DNA of 48,619 nucleotides from an uncultured Synechococcales cyanobacterium (GCA_903897715.1 CAIUCS010000148.1:1-48619); one strand, 5' to 3'; positions 18,636 to 27,763 are shown, counted from the stretch's first letter. The notes: generated by a model not told the origin, from the letters alone. Made by a program: numbers and translations.

Positions 18636-20147
18636 TCAACCACCATCCTTCCACTTCCCAAATCGAAGGGCAAATGCTCCAAAGGTTTCCTCCGCTGTTG
18701 TTCGATGGCGTTGATAGGTGGTTAGTAAACTTGCTATTTGATTAGGTAGCTCAAATGCGGGGATTAGACCAAGATAGCCCTCCATCCTCGTTATTTCAAC
18801 AGTATCGGGTAGGTGTGAATTAATCAGAATATGATACCCTTCTACCGTTTTACCTAAATGTTCGACTTCCGTGCCCAAGAGCATGATTTCTGCCGGACTA
18901 GGTTGAGCACATGTTTTTGTACATCCGGTTAGGTGAATGTTAACTGGTAATTCCAACTTCAGGCGTTGGTGAAGACATGCGGCAAGGGTAAGTCCATGGG
19001 ATTGGGTTTGGGTTGCCGCCGCCGTACATCCAGGTTTGCCCCCACAGGCAACGACTTGGGCTTTAAACCCATCTTGATGGTTAGGAACGAACAGCCCCAG
19101 TGAAGAAATGTACTCCACCACTTCAGGCACCTGTGAATTAGGAATGTGGGGCAATACAATAGTTTGCCACGGGGTTAGGCGCAGTTCGCCGTTGCCAAAA
19201 TTCCGACATAATTCTACTAAGCCCCTGAGGTGTTTCACCGTTAATTGTCCTAAGCTTAAGTGTATTCCAATATAAGATAGACCGGCTTGCAGTTGAGGAT
19301 GCACTCCCAAATAGGCATATGGGGAGATTCCCAGGGAAGTTGGAGTGTGGCATCCGATGGGAAGGGGAAATGACAATGAATCATTGACCCGCTGAAGATA
19401 GTCCTGTAAACCCCAATCTTGTAATAGATGCTTCATTCGGGGTTTTTTCTGGGAATGTGGAAACTGATGTAGGTAATCGCCATAGACTTTTAACAATGCT
19501 GTGATAACAGGGATGCATTCCTGAGGATGAATCAGTACTTGTGTATCCCATAACTGATGATCTCCTCCCAAGGACAGATGCAGGTAAACGTTTTCTAGAC
19601 TTGGGTTGGGTTGGGCTGAATTGATTCCTTGTTTTACTAATACGGCTGATAATTGAATTTCATTATACCGATGCTCCCAGGGTATTTCCGAAGCCGTGCC
19701 AATTCCCACACGTCCTCCACCATCAATACCAATACTCAACTTAGGGGGTAATTGGGCAAGTTGTGGGCTGCTTTGGATGTAAGTATGGACTGCATCAACC
19801 AATGGACGGGTATCAATTAATTCTTGTGGATCAATGCCAGCAGTGGGGCTTGCCATTATATTACGTAGATGATCCACCTGGGGATTGTGGGCAGCTAATC
19901 CTAGCTTTTGGAGAGATACTAATGCCGAAGGGGGGAGTAAAGGCTGAATGGATCGGAGTTGTAAATTTGCCCGGTTGGTCACTTGGATGGTTTCGCCGTT
20001 CCATTCTTCGGCTAGGGAGGCGATCGCCTCTCCCTGTTGATCAGTTAAGATGCCGCCGGGGGTTCGGATACGCATTAAAAATCCATCTTGGCATGGTGTG
20101 CCATAAAATAATCCCGGACAAACAGTTGGTGTAGATAACCAGTTCAT
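18636..20147 (-). CDS. cobG: Precorrin-3B synthase CobG (oxygen-dependent ring contraction)
   Basis: CobG hydroxylates precorrin-3A to precorrin-3B with O2 using an Fe4S4 centre, the hallmark of the aerobic cobalamin route. The 503 residues contain duplicated ferredoxin-like half domains of the nitrite/sulphite reductase family. The cluster cysteines are visible as CGGKPGC and GCTKTC. The N-terminal CPGLFYGTPCQDGFLMRIR and EWNGETIQVTNRANLQLR are typical. It is longer than some CobG proteins (about 400-460 residues). It is the first gene after the cobalamin riboswitch, and AGAGGGG six bases before the ATG serves as ribosome site. Confidence 0.9.
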   Translation of the reverse strand: MNWLSTPTVCPGLFYGTPCQDGFLMRIRTPGGILTDQQGEAIASLAEEWNGETIQVTNRANLQLRSIQPLLPPSALVSLQKLGLAAHNPQVDHLRNIMASPTAGIDPQELIDTRPLVDAVHTYIQSSPQLAQLPPKLSIGIDGGGRVGIGTASEIPWEHRYNEIQLSAVLVKQGINSAQPNPSLENVYLHLSLGGDHQLWDTQVLIHPQECIPVITALLKVYGDYLHQFPHSQKKPRMKHLLQDWGLQDYLQRVNDSLSFPLPIGCHTPTSLGISPYAYLGVHPQLQAGLSYIGIHLSLGQLTVKHLRGLVELCRNFGNGELRLTPWQTIVLPHIPNSQVPEVVEYISSLGLFVPNHQDGFKAQVVACGGKPGCTAAATQTQSHGLTLAACLHQRLKLELPVNIHLTGCTKTCAQPSPAEIMLLGTEVEHLGKTVEGYHILINSHLPDTVEITRMEGYLGLIPAFELPNQIASLLTTYQRHRTTAEETFGAFALRFGKWKDGG

Positions 20148-20153
20148 AATAGA

Positions 20154-20173
20154 CCCCTCTGTGCAACGCAGAG
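20154..20173 (-). promoter_or_regulatory. Hairpin masking the cobG ribosome binding site
   Basis: On the minus strand CTCTG (20173-20169) can pair with CAGAG (20161-20157) around a 7-base loop. The second arm overlaps the Shine-Dalgarno AGAGGGG (20160-20154). It sits between the riboswitch aptamer and the cobG ATG. I infer it is the expression platform and that control is translational; this is not proven by the sequence alone. Confidence 0.5.
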
Positions 20174-20200
20174 AATGGATAATAACAGTGATCAGAAGTT

Positions 20201-20361
20201 ACACTTGAAGCTGGTATTCTGACTCGTTCGATTTTAGTTTTTGAATATCAAATAGGTTGAATCCCTGTATTTCAGCCTAAACCCTCAATTCATTCCTTAA
20301 AATCACCTTACAGTTGCGGCACAGTACCGGGATTTCACCGGACTTTCCCAATATCAAGTGT
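20201..20361 (-). promoter_or_regulatory. Cobalamin (adenosylcobalamin) riboswitch
   Basis: Read on the minus strand, the leader has the conserved core: GGGAAAGTCCGGTGAAATCC, then GCCGCAACTGTAAGGTG, and the 3' element GAGTCAGAATACCAGC. The closing P1 stem is perfect: ACACTTGA (minus strand, + coordinates 20353-20360) pairs with TCAAGTGT (20201-20208). It heads cobG-cobH-cobI and would reduce their expression when cobalamin is plentiful. The divergent cobL is not under this element. Confidence 0.95.
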
Positions 20362-20427
20362 TTGTACTGTACCATGGTTCGTGGGTCAAACTAAATTCTT
20401 AGAATCTTTATTTTAACAAGGGTTGCT

Positions 20428-21678
20428 ATGGAAACGTGGTTATCAGTGGTGGGGGTGGGAGAAGATGGGTTAAATGGAATCACACCCGTGGGAAGAACCC
20501 TCCTGCACCAATCTAGGATTATTGTGGGTGGAAAACGTCATCTTGGGTTGTTACCGACAGAGGATAAACGGAAGAAACTAACCTGGACTTCCCCCATTTC
20601 CGATGTCATCCATCAGATAATCCAACATCGGGGAGAATCGGTTTGTGTGTTGGCTAGCGGTGATCCCATGTGTTATGGAATTGGAGTTACCCTCATCCAG
20701 CATATTCCATTTACGGAAATGAGGATTATTCCTGCTCCCTCTGCCTTTAGCCTAGCCTGTGCCCGTCTTGGCTGGTCAGTGACTGAAGTTGAAACCCTTA
20801 GTCTTTGCGGTCGGGATCTAGCCCTCCTCAATGCCCTACTGTATCTGAAGGCAAAAATCCTTATCCTGAGTGGGGATAAAACCACCCCAGGTAAGGTGGC
20901 TCAATATCTGACCCGTCAAGGGTATGGGAATAGCCAAATTACGGTACTGGAGCGGATGGGTGGACCTAACGAACGGGTTACTACGGGTGTAGCTTCCTCC
21001 TGGACCCTCACTGACCTTGCCGATCTCAACACGATTGCCCTAACCGTATTACCCACGGATCCTTTCTCCACCTCCCATTCTCCCCATATCCCTGGATTGC
21101 CAGATTCAGCCTATCAACATGATGGACAATTAACTAAAAAAGAGGTTCGCGCCATCACCCTATCTGCCCTTGCGCCAACCCCTGGACAGTTATTATGGGA
21201 CGTGGGGGCTGGGTGTGGCTCCATCGCCATTGAATGGATGCGGAGCGGGCGGGGATGTAGGGCGATCGCCATTGACCATCATCCCATCCGTTGCCAGTAT
21301 ATTACGGATAATGCCGTCACCCTTGGTGTTCCCCATCTCACCATCGTGGTGGGGGATGCCCCCCAAGCTCTTCAAAACCTGCCAGAACCCGATGCTATTT
21401 TTATTGGGGGAGGACTGACTACACCAGAGTTGTTAACAACTTGTTGGCAGTTTTTGCGCTATGGCGGTCGCCTAGTTGCCAATGCCGTGACGGTTGAAGG
21501 GGAGTCTTTACTTTACCAATGGCATCATCAGTGGGGAGGTAGCCTAACCCGAATTGCCATTCAACGGGCTGAACCAGTGGGTCAATTTTTGGGTTGGAAA
21601 GCTCTAGCCCCCATCACTCAATGGACGGCAACCAAGCCACCCCATTTGTTGTCACCTAATTCATGCCCTGCCCAATGA
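20428..21678 (+). CDS. cobL: Precorrin-6Y C5,15-methyltransferase (CbiE-CbiT fusion)
   Basis: CobL methylates C-5 and C-15 and decarboxylates the C-12 acetate of precorrin-6B. The 416 residues have two parts. Residues 1-200 form a CbiE-type tetrapyrrole methylase (VVGVGEDGLNGITPVGR, VLASGDPMCYGIGVTL). Residues about 235-416 form a CbiT-type methyltransferase (LTKKEVRAITLSAL, LLWDVGAGCGSIAIEWMR, DAIFIGGGL). The fused form is usual in the aerobic pathway. It is divergently transcribed from cobG, so the two flanks of the same pathway share one regulatory region, but the riboswitch covers only the cobG side. Confidence 0.95.
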   Translation: METWLSVVGVGEDGLNGITPVGRTLLHQSRIIVGGKRHLGLLPTEDKRKKLTWTSPISDVIHQIIQHRGESVCVLASGDPMCYGIGVTLIQHIPFTEMRIIPAPSAFSLACARLGWSVTEVETLSLCGRDLALLNALLYLKAKILILSGDKTTPGKVAQYLTRQGYGNSQITVLERMGGPNERVTTGVASSWTLTDLADLNTIALTVLPTDPFSTSHSPHIPGLPDSAYQHDGQLTKKEVRAITLSALAPTPGQLLWDVGAGCGSIAIEWMRSGRGCRAIAIDHHPIRCQYITDNAVTLGVPHLTIVVGDAPQALQNLPEPDAIFIGGGLTTPELLTTCWQFLRYGGRLVANAVTVEGESLLYQWHHQWGGSLTRIAIQRAEPVGQFLGWKALAPITQWTATKPPHLLSPNSCPAQ

Positions 21679-21838
21679 AAACCGATTAAGGTTCAGGGTG
21701 GCATTGGCTGTGTTGGATGAATGTACAAAGAGTAGGTTCATACCCGTCATGATCCATCAAACTAAGTACACAAGCCTAAAGACGTAATTCATTGATGATT
21801 TAACTGGGTCTGGACATTCCTAAAATAGACCACACAAA

Positions 21839-22099
21839 TTAAACCACAGCGTGCTGAAGAACTGAGATAGGGGTGACAAAATCTGCGGTAATGGGTTGTA
21901 AACTATATCCTACCACGGGTACACCGTGACAGGAAAAGCCCAGTTTGGGATGGAATACAAAGGCAGCGGAACGATTGTGCAACCATTCTTGTTCAGATAG
22001 AACTTGAAATCCCTTAGTCCCACCAATTAACTCTACTGGAACCTGTTTGGTGCGAGAAACTAATAAATGGGTTGGTTGAAATGAAGTAGTTGGAACCAT
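21839..22099 (-). CDS. Small hypothetical protein, 86 residues
   Basis: I chose the ATG at 22099 because AAGGGG lies seven bases upstream; an ATG 45 bases further up lacks a ribosome site. The protein is soluble, with alternating beta-like stretches (HLLVSRTKQVPVELIGG, AFVFHPKLGFSCHGVPVVGY), suggesting a small beta domain. No family is recognised. It follows the flavoprotein gene on the same strand after about 360 bases, a stretch that holds no other supported gene. Confidence 0.6.
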   Translation of the reverse strand: MVPTTSFQPTHLLVSRTKQVPVELIGGTKGFQVLSEQEWLHNRSAAFVFHPKLGFSCHGVPVVGYSLQPITADFVTPISVLQHAVV

Positions 22100-22461
22100 G
22101 ACTAAACCCCTTACATGAACTAGAAAAATGAAAATACATAACATTAAGAAATTGAACTGCCGTCAGACTTCAAGACCATTCCTGTCCATGAATGGTGAAT
22201 GAAACTGTAATCATGGACTTAGATTACGCCCCGATGGCAGGACTCCAAACAGGGGGATGGCAACGGTGCCAACCATTGAATGAAGAACTGGCACTGCTGA
22301 CAAACTACTCAAAGGAGCGAGTGCCCATAAAGTCATAACTAGAATCAAATTTTCATTAATTCTCAATAACAAATTAAGAACCATGTAAAGTAATGTAAAC
22401 AAAATACAATTACTCGCCAAGTCGTGAGAACCGTCATCAGGATGGAGGGTTTCGATTGTCG

Positions 22462-23736
22462 CTAGAACTGCCCCATTCCCTTTCCAGCCATCCATCCAGT
22501 TGTCCAGGCACTTTGAAAATTAAACCCACCGGTTATGCCATCAATGTCTAAAATTTCCCCAGCAAAAAAAAGTCCTGGACATAAACGACTGGTCATGGTC
22601 TTAAAATCCACTTCTTTTAAGTCAATGCCACCACAGGTGACAAACTCTTCCTTAAATGCTCCTTTCCCATGGACTTGATACTCGCCACAGGTTAGTTCTG
22701 TTACTAGGTAATGGAGGAATGGTTTAGAAATCTGTGCCCACTGGATCTGTGGATCTAGGGTGAGTCGGTTGGTGAGATGAATGATGAGGGACTGCCACAC
22801 CCGTCGGGGAAGGGGAAAAGGACAGTGGGAGGTAATGGTTCGTTTCCCTGATTTTTGTTTGCATTCCTCCAATCGTTGTTTTACCTGTTCTGGAGAGATT
22901 TGAGGCAGCCAATTCAGATGCAAAGTTGCCTGATAGTTGCATGCATACAGTTCTCTGGCAGCCCATGCCGACAGCCTAAGGACAGCGGGACCACTGATGC
23001 CCCAGTGGGTAATCAGTAAAGCACCGGTTTGCACCCAGGTTTGACTCCGAATATGGAGGGTGAGTTGTACCGGATTAATAGCCACACCCCCTAAGCCTTG
23101 TAATCGAGGGTCGGAAAGATTAAATGTAAATAATGAAGGGACAATGGGAATAATTTGATGACCGATTTGTTTTGCTAAATGATGACCAGTAGGACTGCCG
23201 CCAGTGGCTAGTAATAAGCGATCGCAGTAAACCTGTTCTCCATTCCTTAAACTTACTTCAAATCCCCCGGTTTGGTTTAAGGTGGGATTGATATTCAGCG
23301 GTTGAACATGGGTCACCATCGCCTTGGTTCGTAATTCCACCCCATACCGTTGGGCAGTTTGTAGCAAACAATCAACAATGGTTTCCGAATTATCCGTTTC
23401 AGGAAACATGCGTCCATCCAATTCAGTTTTTAGTCTCACCCCATGGCGTTGGAACCACTGAACCACATCTTTGACCTGAAAGCGGCTAAAGGCTCCCCGC
23501 AATGCCTGACCACCCCGGGGATAATTCTCCACCAACAGCGCTGGTTCATCACAAGCATGGGTTACATTACACCGTCCACCTCCAGAAATTCGCACCTTGG
23601 ATAAGAGTTGGGAACTGCCTTCTAAGATGATTACCTGGATTTGGGGGTTGGATTCAGCACAAGCGATGGCGGCAAAACATCCCGCCGCCCCGCCTCCAAT
23701 GACAACAATACGACGACACAAGGAGAAATTACTCAT
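22462..23736 (-). CDS. HI0933/YhiN (BaiN)-family flavoprotein
   Basis: A 424-residue FAD protein. The N-terminal dinucleotide-binding motif IVVIGGGAAGCFAAIACAE, the following VRISGGGRCNVTHA, LLLATGGSPTG in the middle, and the C-terminal CGGIDLKEVDFKTM with PGLFFAGEILDIDG are characteristic. One distant member is reported as a bile-acid pathway reductase, but in most bacteria the substrate is unknown. It stands alone; a 156-base gap separates it from the rightward small membrane gene. Confidence 0.9.
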   Translation of the reverse strand: MSNFSLCRRIVVIGGGAAGCFAAIACAESNPQIQVIILEGSSQLLSKVRISGGGRCNVTHACDEPALLVENYPRGGQALRGAFSRFQVKDVVQWFQRHGVRLKTELDGRMFPETDNSETIVDCLLQTAQRYGVELRTKAMVTHVQPLNINPTLNQTGGFEVSLRNGEQVYCDRLLLATGGSPTGHHLAKQIGHQIIPIVPSLFTFNLSDPRLQGLGGVAINPVQLTLHIRSQTWVQTGALLITHWGISGPAVLRLSAWAARELYACNYQATLHLNWLPQISPEQVKQRLEECKQKSGKRTITSHCPFPLPRRVWQSLIIHLTNRLTLDPQIQWAQISKPFLHYLVTELTCGEYQVHGKGAFKEEFVTCGGIDLKEVDFKTMTSRLCPGLFFAGEILDIDGITGGFNFQSAWTTGWMAGKGMGQF

Positions 23737-23892
23737 GAATTTGTGGATAAAAAGAACGTAGGGGGTTGGTCATTCAGCTTTATACCATTCCGTTGGGGGA
23801 AGGTGAATCCATAATTAGTACGGTTCACCTCAAGTCGGGTTATAATACACTAAATTTCCCTCCTAAGCCTATATTGAAGTGAGTCAATACCC

Positions 23893-24204
23893 ATGGCTAT
23901 ACCTGAAAAACAAGATTGGGCAAGTAAGTTAAAAGATTTTGAAGCCAAAATCAATCAACTTGGTTTAGACCCTACCAATTCCCAACCTTTAACCGAACAG
24001 GGCAAGTCGAACGAATGGATTACCGGATGGTTTGCGCGCCTGCCACCCGTTGCCAAATGGATTGCTGGAGGGCTAGGGGTGATACTAATGTTGGCACTAC
24101 TCCGGACCGCAGTAGATTTCATTGCCTTGGTCGTTAGTGTGGCAGTGTTTGCTGGATTAATTTATATTGTTTACAAGCTATTTTTCTCGTCATCTGATTC
24201 ATAA
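23893..24204 (+). CDS. Small membrane protein of unknown function
   Basis: A 103-residue protein: a polar N-terminal half (1-45) with helical charged character, then a hydrophobic region (about 54-98) long enough for two closely spaced membrane helices (WIAGGLGVILMLALLR and FIALVVSVAVFAGLIYIVYK), and a Ser/Asp tail. No enzyme motif is seen. It is likely cyanobacterial-specific. It is convergent with the Rieske gene over a 205-base gap that contains nothing I can name. Confidence 0.7.
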   Translation: MAIPEKQDWASKLKDFEAKINQLGLDPTNSQPLTEQGKSNEWITGWFARLPPVAKWIAGGLGVILMLALLRTAVDFIALVVSVAVFAGLIYIVYKLFFSSSDS

Positions 24205-24409
24205 TTGCACCCCATGGCTCTGATCTGTGTCTAAGAACTCCTAATGAATTGGGTTGACAGGGTCTATTGCCCACAGTGATATAGTCCATGAACTATGTTA
24301 AATCCAAACAACCCATCGTAGACCACGGGGATGTCTTTACTCTGCCATAGTTAGATGAACGGAAATTAGTATTTGTGGGATGCCGTCACTTGCTGTGGAT
24401 AGAATGACC

Positions 24410-25468
24410 TCAAGCAGCAGTTTGTTCTGTTTCTCCATACTCCTTTAAGAGAGCAGCAATTTTCTTTCGCATGAGTAAACCCGGCTTATCAGTAAATATA
24501 TGCTGCTCCCGACTGGAAATTAAGGGTACATCGTAGTCAGTAGTTTCTAGAATACGTTTATCTTCTAGGGTAACAGCACGATCAAATGCGATCACATCCC
24601 TACTTGGAGTTTCAGATTCAGAATCATTGCGTAAACAAAACTGTACCATTTGGGATGTACCGTCGCTAATAGGGGTCATTGTGTTAACGATAATATGGAC
24701 AAGACCATTGGGGTATCCGATGCGTAGTTTGACAGTAAACGGCATGAACCAAACCATATCTAGGGTGCGATAGGTTTGGGCAGAATTCATTTTTAAGTTT
24801 TGCTGTTGTAATTCAGGGTTGACCACACCTAAAATACCGCGAGCCTGTAAGCCTTCTGGGGTTTCAGTTATCTCTAACCGATCCGGGGTAGGATGATCGG
24901 CACTTCCAAAGGTTGAGGGATGAACAAATGTGGGATGAGCCAGATCCAGTTCATTTTCCATAACCCGTAATCCGGCACAATTCCATGTTTCATAAAACTC
25001 ATGAATCAACCGAAAATCCGAGGACAGTGCTTCTGTAATATTGGGTATGTCGGCAATTGGTTCTTCTAAACAAACCCAGGCATAACCATACCGCTCCCTA
25101 CATTCATAGACACAAATGCGGGATGTCCCTGGTATAGTTCCTTTTTGTAATTGGGGTACATGGATACAGGCACCCGTGCCATCAAACTGCCAGCCATGGT
25201 AAGGACAGGCAATGGTACCATGGACTACCCGTCCTAAGGAAAGTTGAGCAGATCGATGACAGCATCGATCCTGGGCAGCAACTGGTTTACCCCAACTATC
25301 GAGCCATAGAACCATGCGTTCACCTAACAAGGTAAATGAACAAAGGGTTGTGGTTAGTTGGGACATGGGTACAACCGGATACCAAAATCTACGGAATATG
25401 GGCTGTTTTGTGACTAACATAGGGGACGATCCCTTGATAACAACTGATTGAACCAAACTATTTTCCAT
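24410..25468 (-). CDS. Rieske non-haem iron oxygenase, alpha subunit type
   Basis: A 352-residue protein with an N-terminal Rieske 2Fe-2S domain (ligands Cys69-x-His71 and Cys88-x2-His91 within CPYHGW) and a C-terminal mononuclear iron domain (Asp175, His178 and His183 in NELDLAHPTFVH). It has no fused reductase. It lies 53 bases downstream of hpxO on the same strand, so the two probably share a message. In the Klebsiella hpx cluster a Rieske protein, HpxD, is tied to hypoxanthine oxidation beside HpxO. By analogy I infer a purine substrate here; a ring hydroxylase or O-demethylase for another compound is the alternative. No HpxE-like reductase is nearby. Confidence 0.85.
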   Translation of the reverse strand: MENSLVQSVVIKGSSPMLVTKQPIFRRFWYPVVPMSQLTTTLCSFTLLGERMVLWLDSWGKPVAAQDRCCHRSAQLSLGRVVHGTIACPYHGWQFDGTGACIHVPQLQKGTIPGTSRICVYECRERYGYAWVCLEEPIADIPNITEALSSDFRLIHEFYETWNCAGLRVMENELDLAHPTFVHPSTFGSADHPTPDRLEITETPEGLQARGILGVVNPELQQQNLKMNSAQTYRTLDMVWFMPFTVKLRIGYPNGLVHIIVNTMTPISDGTSQMVQFCLRNDSESETPSRDVIAFDRAVTLEDKRILETTDYDVPLISSREQHIFTDKPGLLMRKKIAALLKEYGETEQTAA

Positions 25469-25521
25469 TGCTGGAAATGACTGTAAATCTTTACCCTCAT
25501 CTTCTGAGACTAAGGCTATAT

Positions 25522-26685
25522 CTACTTGAATGGACCGGATAGAATCACCTTAGCTAAAGCATCCACCACATCCTCTTCACTTTCTAGACTCAGGTGTTCA
25601 TACCACTGCTGTGTAACTTGGGGGTCTTTGGCATAGATCACATCAGCCCGTTTACGTGCTCTTAAAACCAGGGAGTGGGTGCGTTCCAGGCGATCGCGTT
25701 CATAACGGTGAAGGGCATCACTGACCCCCAAATTGGTCGTGACCAGGAAACGACAGAGAATTTCAGCATCTTCCATTGCTTGACATCCCCCCTGACCTAA
25801 GGTAGGGGTAGATGCGTGGGCTGCGTCACCCAATAATACCACCCGACCTCGAACAATGGGAGTGAAGGGATCTAGGTCACAAATATCTAAACGGTTAATT
25901 TCCAGTGGATTTAGGTGGTTGATTAAATGTTGTACCGGAGTAGCCCAACCCGTAAAATAATGAGCTAACTCATTTTGGCGATCCTTTGGATCCACCCGTG
26001 TCCCCTGTGCCATGGGAACACCAAAAAAATAATAAAAACGGTGATCACCCACCGGCATCATTGATGCCCGTTTCCCCTCCCCAACATAAATCTGCCATAC
26101 ATCATGGGGAGCAATGTCTGTAGAGGCTGGAACTAGACCATTCCAGTTGACATAATCAGCATAGCGTGGAGTAATTTCTGTACCTGCCACATAGGAACGT
26201 AAGCCAGAATGAATACCATCCGCCGCAATGAGTAGGTCACCAGTGGTCTGATGTCCATTTTCAAAGATGGCGGTAACTTTTACATCATCCTGTTCCACCC
26301 CGACCCACTTGAATCCAAGCCGTACGTCATCCTCCCCAAATCCCTTGAGTAGAATCCGTTGGAGGTCAGTGCGGGCAACTGGGTAGGGACGTTGTCCAAC
26401 GCGCTCCACCAAAGGTTGTAGATCGATATGATTGAGCCGTTTTCCCTGGGGATCAAGGTACTCCATCCGGTTCATGGAACCACCAATTGATGCCATTTCA
26501 TCCCCCAATCCCAGCCAGTTGAGCACCTTTACCCCATTAGACCAAAGGGAAATCCCTGCACCGGCAGGACGTAACTCATTGACTTTGTCATAAATTTCAA
26601 CTGTATATCCCGACTTTTGTAAGGCGATTCCAGCAACTAAACCACCAATGCCAGCACCAATAATGACGACTTTAAGGTTGTACAT
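25522..26685 (-). CDS. hpxO: FAD-dependent urate hydroxylase
   Basis: HpxO is a flavin monooxygenase that turns urate into 5-hydroxyisourate using NADH and O2. The 387 residues show VVIIGAGIGGLVAGIALQKSG at the N-terminus, RPAGAGISLWSNGVKVL, the internal LLIAADGIHSGLR, and GDAAHASTPTLGQGGCQAME for FAD binding. Similar monooxygenases act on salicylate, but the divergent genes for hydroxyisourate hydrolase and OHCU decarboxylase identify urate as substrate. The start lies about 50 bases from the NtcA-like site. Confidence 0.9.
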   Translation of the reverse strand: MYNLKVVIIGAGIGGLVAGIALQKSGYTVEIYDKVNELRPAGAGISLWSNGVKVLNWLGLGDEMASIGGSMNRMEYLDPQGKRLNHIDLQPLVERVGQRPYPVARTDLQRILLKGFGEDDVRLGFKWVGVEQDDVKVTAIFENGHQTTGDLLIAADGIHSGLRSYVAGTEITPRYADYVNWNGLVPASTDIAPHDVWQIYVGEGKRASMMPVGDHRFYYFFGVPMAQGTRVDPKDRQNELAHYFTGWATPVQHLINHLNPLEINRLDICDLDPFTPIVRGRVVLLGDAAHASTPTLGQGGCQAMEDAEILCRFLVTTNLGVSDALHRYERDRLERTHSLVLRARKRADVIYAKDPQVTQQWYEHLSLESEEDVVDALAKVILSGPFK

Positions 26686-26737
26686 GAAATTTTTAGAGTC
26701 TTTAGTAATTTTTTATCAAAGGGAATGATTTAATTCT

Positions 26738-26779
26738 GTGCAACTTGCTACACAATAATGGGAAGGATCTCATTAAACT
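26738..26779 (+). promoter_or_regulatory. Putative NtcA-activated promoter for the purine-degradation genes
   Basis: GTG-N8-TAC at 26738-26751 fits the GTN10AC/GTAN8TAC nitrogen-control consensus. It is followed after 22 bases by TAAACT (26774-26779), a TAN3T -10 box; 22-23 bases is the canonical spacing. A start near 26786 would leave a leader of about 30 bases before uraH. Because the site is symmetric, it could also serve hpxO: 22 bases away on the other strand is TAAAAA, a poorer -10 box. Sequence match only. Confidence 0.55.
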
Positions 26780-26817
26780 GGGTCTAATCCAGTTGTTATG
26801 CTTCATGTGTTAGGACT

Positions 26818-27171
26818 ATGTCAGGCAAGCTCACCACCCATGTGTTAGATACAACCAGAGGTCAACCCGCATCGGCGATCCCCATTGAAGTCTGGTTCAT
26901 TGATTCACCCACTCGTTTGACTACTTTATTGAAAAGCATCTGCACCAACTCGGATGGACGGGCTGTTTTATTAACAGATAGAGACTTTAAGGCAGGGGAA
27001 TATGAGTTGATTTTTGAAGTTGGACCCTATTGGAGGGATTTTTATCCAGTTGATACGATGCCATTTCTAAATCGTATCCCTATCCGTTTTGGTATTACCG
27101 AACCCAATGGATCCTATCATATTCCCTTATTAGTATCCCCATGGGCTTATAGTACCTATCGGGGAAGTTAA
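26818..27171 (+). CDS. uraH: 5-Hydroxyisourate hydrolase (transthyretin-like)
   Basis: UraH hydrolyses 5-hydroxyisourate to OHCU. The 117 residues include the N-terminal LTTHVLDTTRGQPA with the active-site His, PFLNRIPIRFGI, YHIPLLVSPW, and the classic C-terminal YRGS tetrapeptide that ends the protein. It is the first gene of a three-gene rightward unit, 11 bases before uraD. Confidence 0.97.
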   Translation: MSGKLTTHVLDTTRGQPASAIPIEVWFIDSPTRLTTLLKSICTNSDGRAVLLTDRDFKAGEYELIFEVGPYWRDFYPVDTMPFLNRIPIRFGITEPNGSYHIPLLVSPWAYSTYRGS

Positions 27172-27182
27172 CCGGAACCACC

Positions 27183-27698
27183 ATGATGTCTACCTATCCC
27201 CTGTCTGAACTCAATCAGATGGATCAATGCACATTTACTACCACCTTAGGGGCGATTTTTGAAAACACCCCCTCCATTGCCCATCGGGCATGGGAAAAGT
27301 TGCCGTTTGATAGTTTGGATCATTTGCATGAAGTCATGGTTTCCATCCTTTTAGCAATGAGTAATGGGGAAAAATTGGCATTAATCTGTGCCCATCCTAG
27401 TTTAGGCGATCGGGTCAAAATGGCACCTGCCTCGGTTAGGGAACAAGCCAAGTTAGGCTTAGATTGCCTGCCACCGGAAATATATACCCGCTTTCAATCT
27501 CTAAACCAAGCTTACCGGGAACGGTTTGGTTTCCCCTTTATTATTGCCGTGGGGAATCATACCATTCATAGTATTTTAGAAGCGTTTGAATTACGGAGAC
27601 ATAACTCAGTGGAATCTGAATTGAACCAGGCAATTGTTGAAATTGCTCAAATTGCCCGGTTCAGACTTCTGGATATCATCGGGGATGATCACTTTTAA
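27183..27698 (+). CDS. uraD: 2-oxo-4-hydroxy-4-carboxy-5-ureidoimidazoline decarboxylase
   Basis: UraD decarboxylates OHCU to S-allantoin. The 171 residues carry CAHPSLGDR with the catalytic His, the Glu of SVREQAKLGLD, and YRERFGFPFIIAV with the C-terminal ExxxAxxEIxxIxxxRL-like helix. It is closely spaced after uraH (11 bases) and 65 bases before puuE, consistent with one operon. Two ATGs occur in tandem at the start. Confidence 0.95.
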   Translation: MMSTYPLSELNQMDQCTFTTTLGAIFENTPSIAHRAWEKLPFDSLDHLHEVMVSILLAMSNGEKLALICAHPSLGDRVKMAPASVREQAKLGLDCLPPEIYTRFQSLNQAYRERFGFPFIIAVGNHTIHSILEAFELRRHNSVESELNQAIVEIAQIARFRLLDIIGDDHF

Positions 27699-27763
27699 AA
27701 CCTACTACTGATGGGGATTTCCCTAGTTTTTCCACCACTGACTTCACATCCTTTCACTGAACC

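Noticed and set aside
22211-22495. 94-codon minus-strand frame with a hydrophobic middle after the flavoprotein gene
   Set aside because: It overlaps the end of the flavoprotein gene in another frame, has no ribosome site and no family resemblance.
25522-26685. Salicylate hydroxylase annotation for the flavin monooxygenase
   Set aside because: The sequence family is shared, but the divergent uraH-uraD-puuE genes make urate the better substrate.
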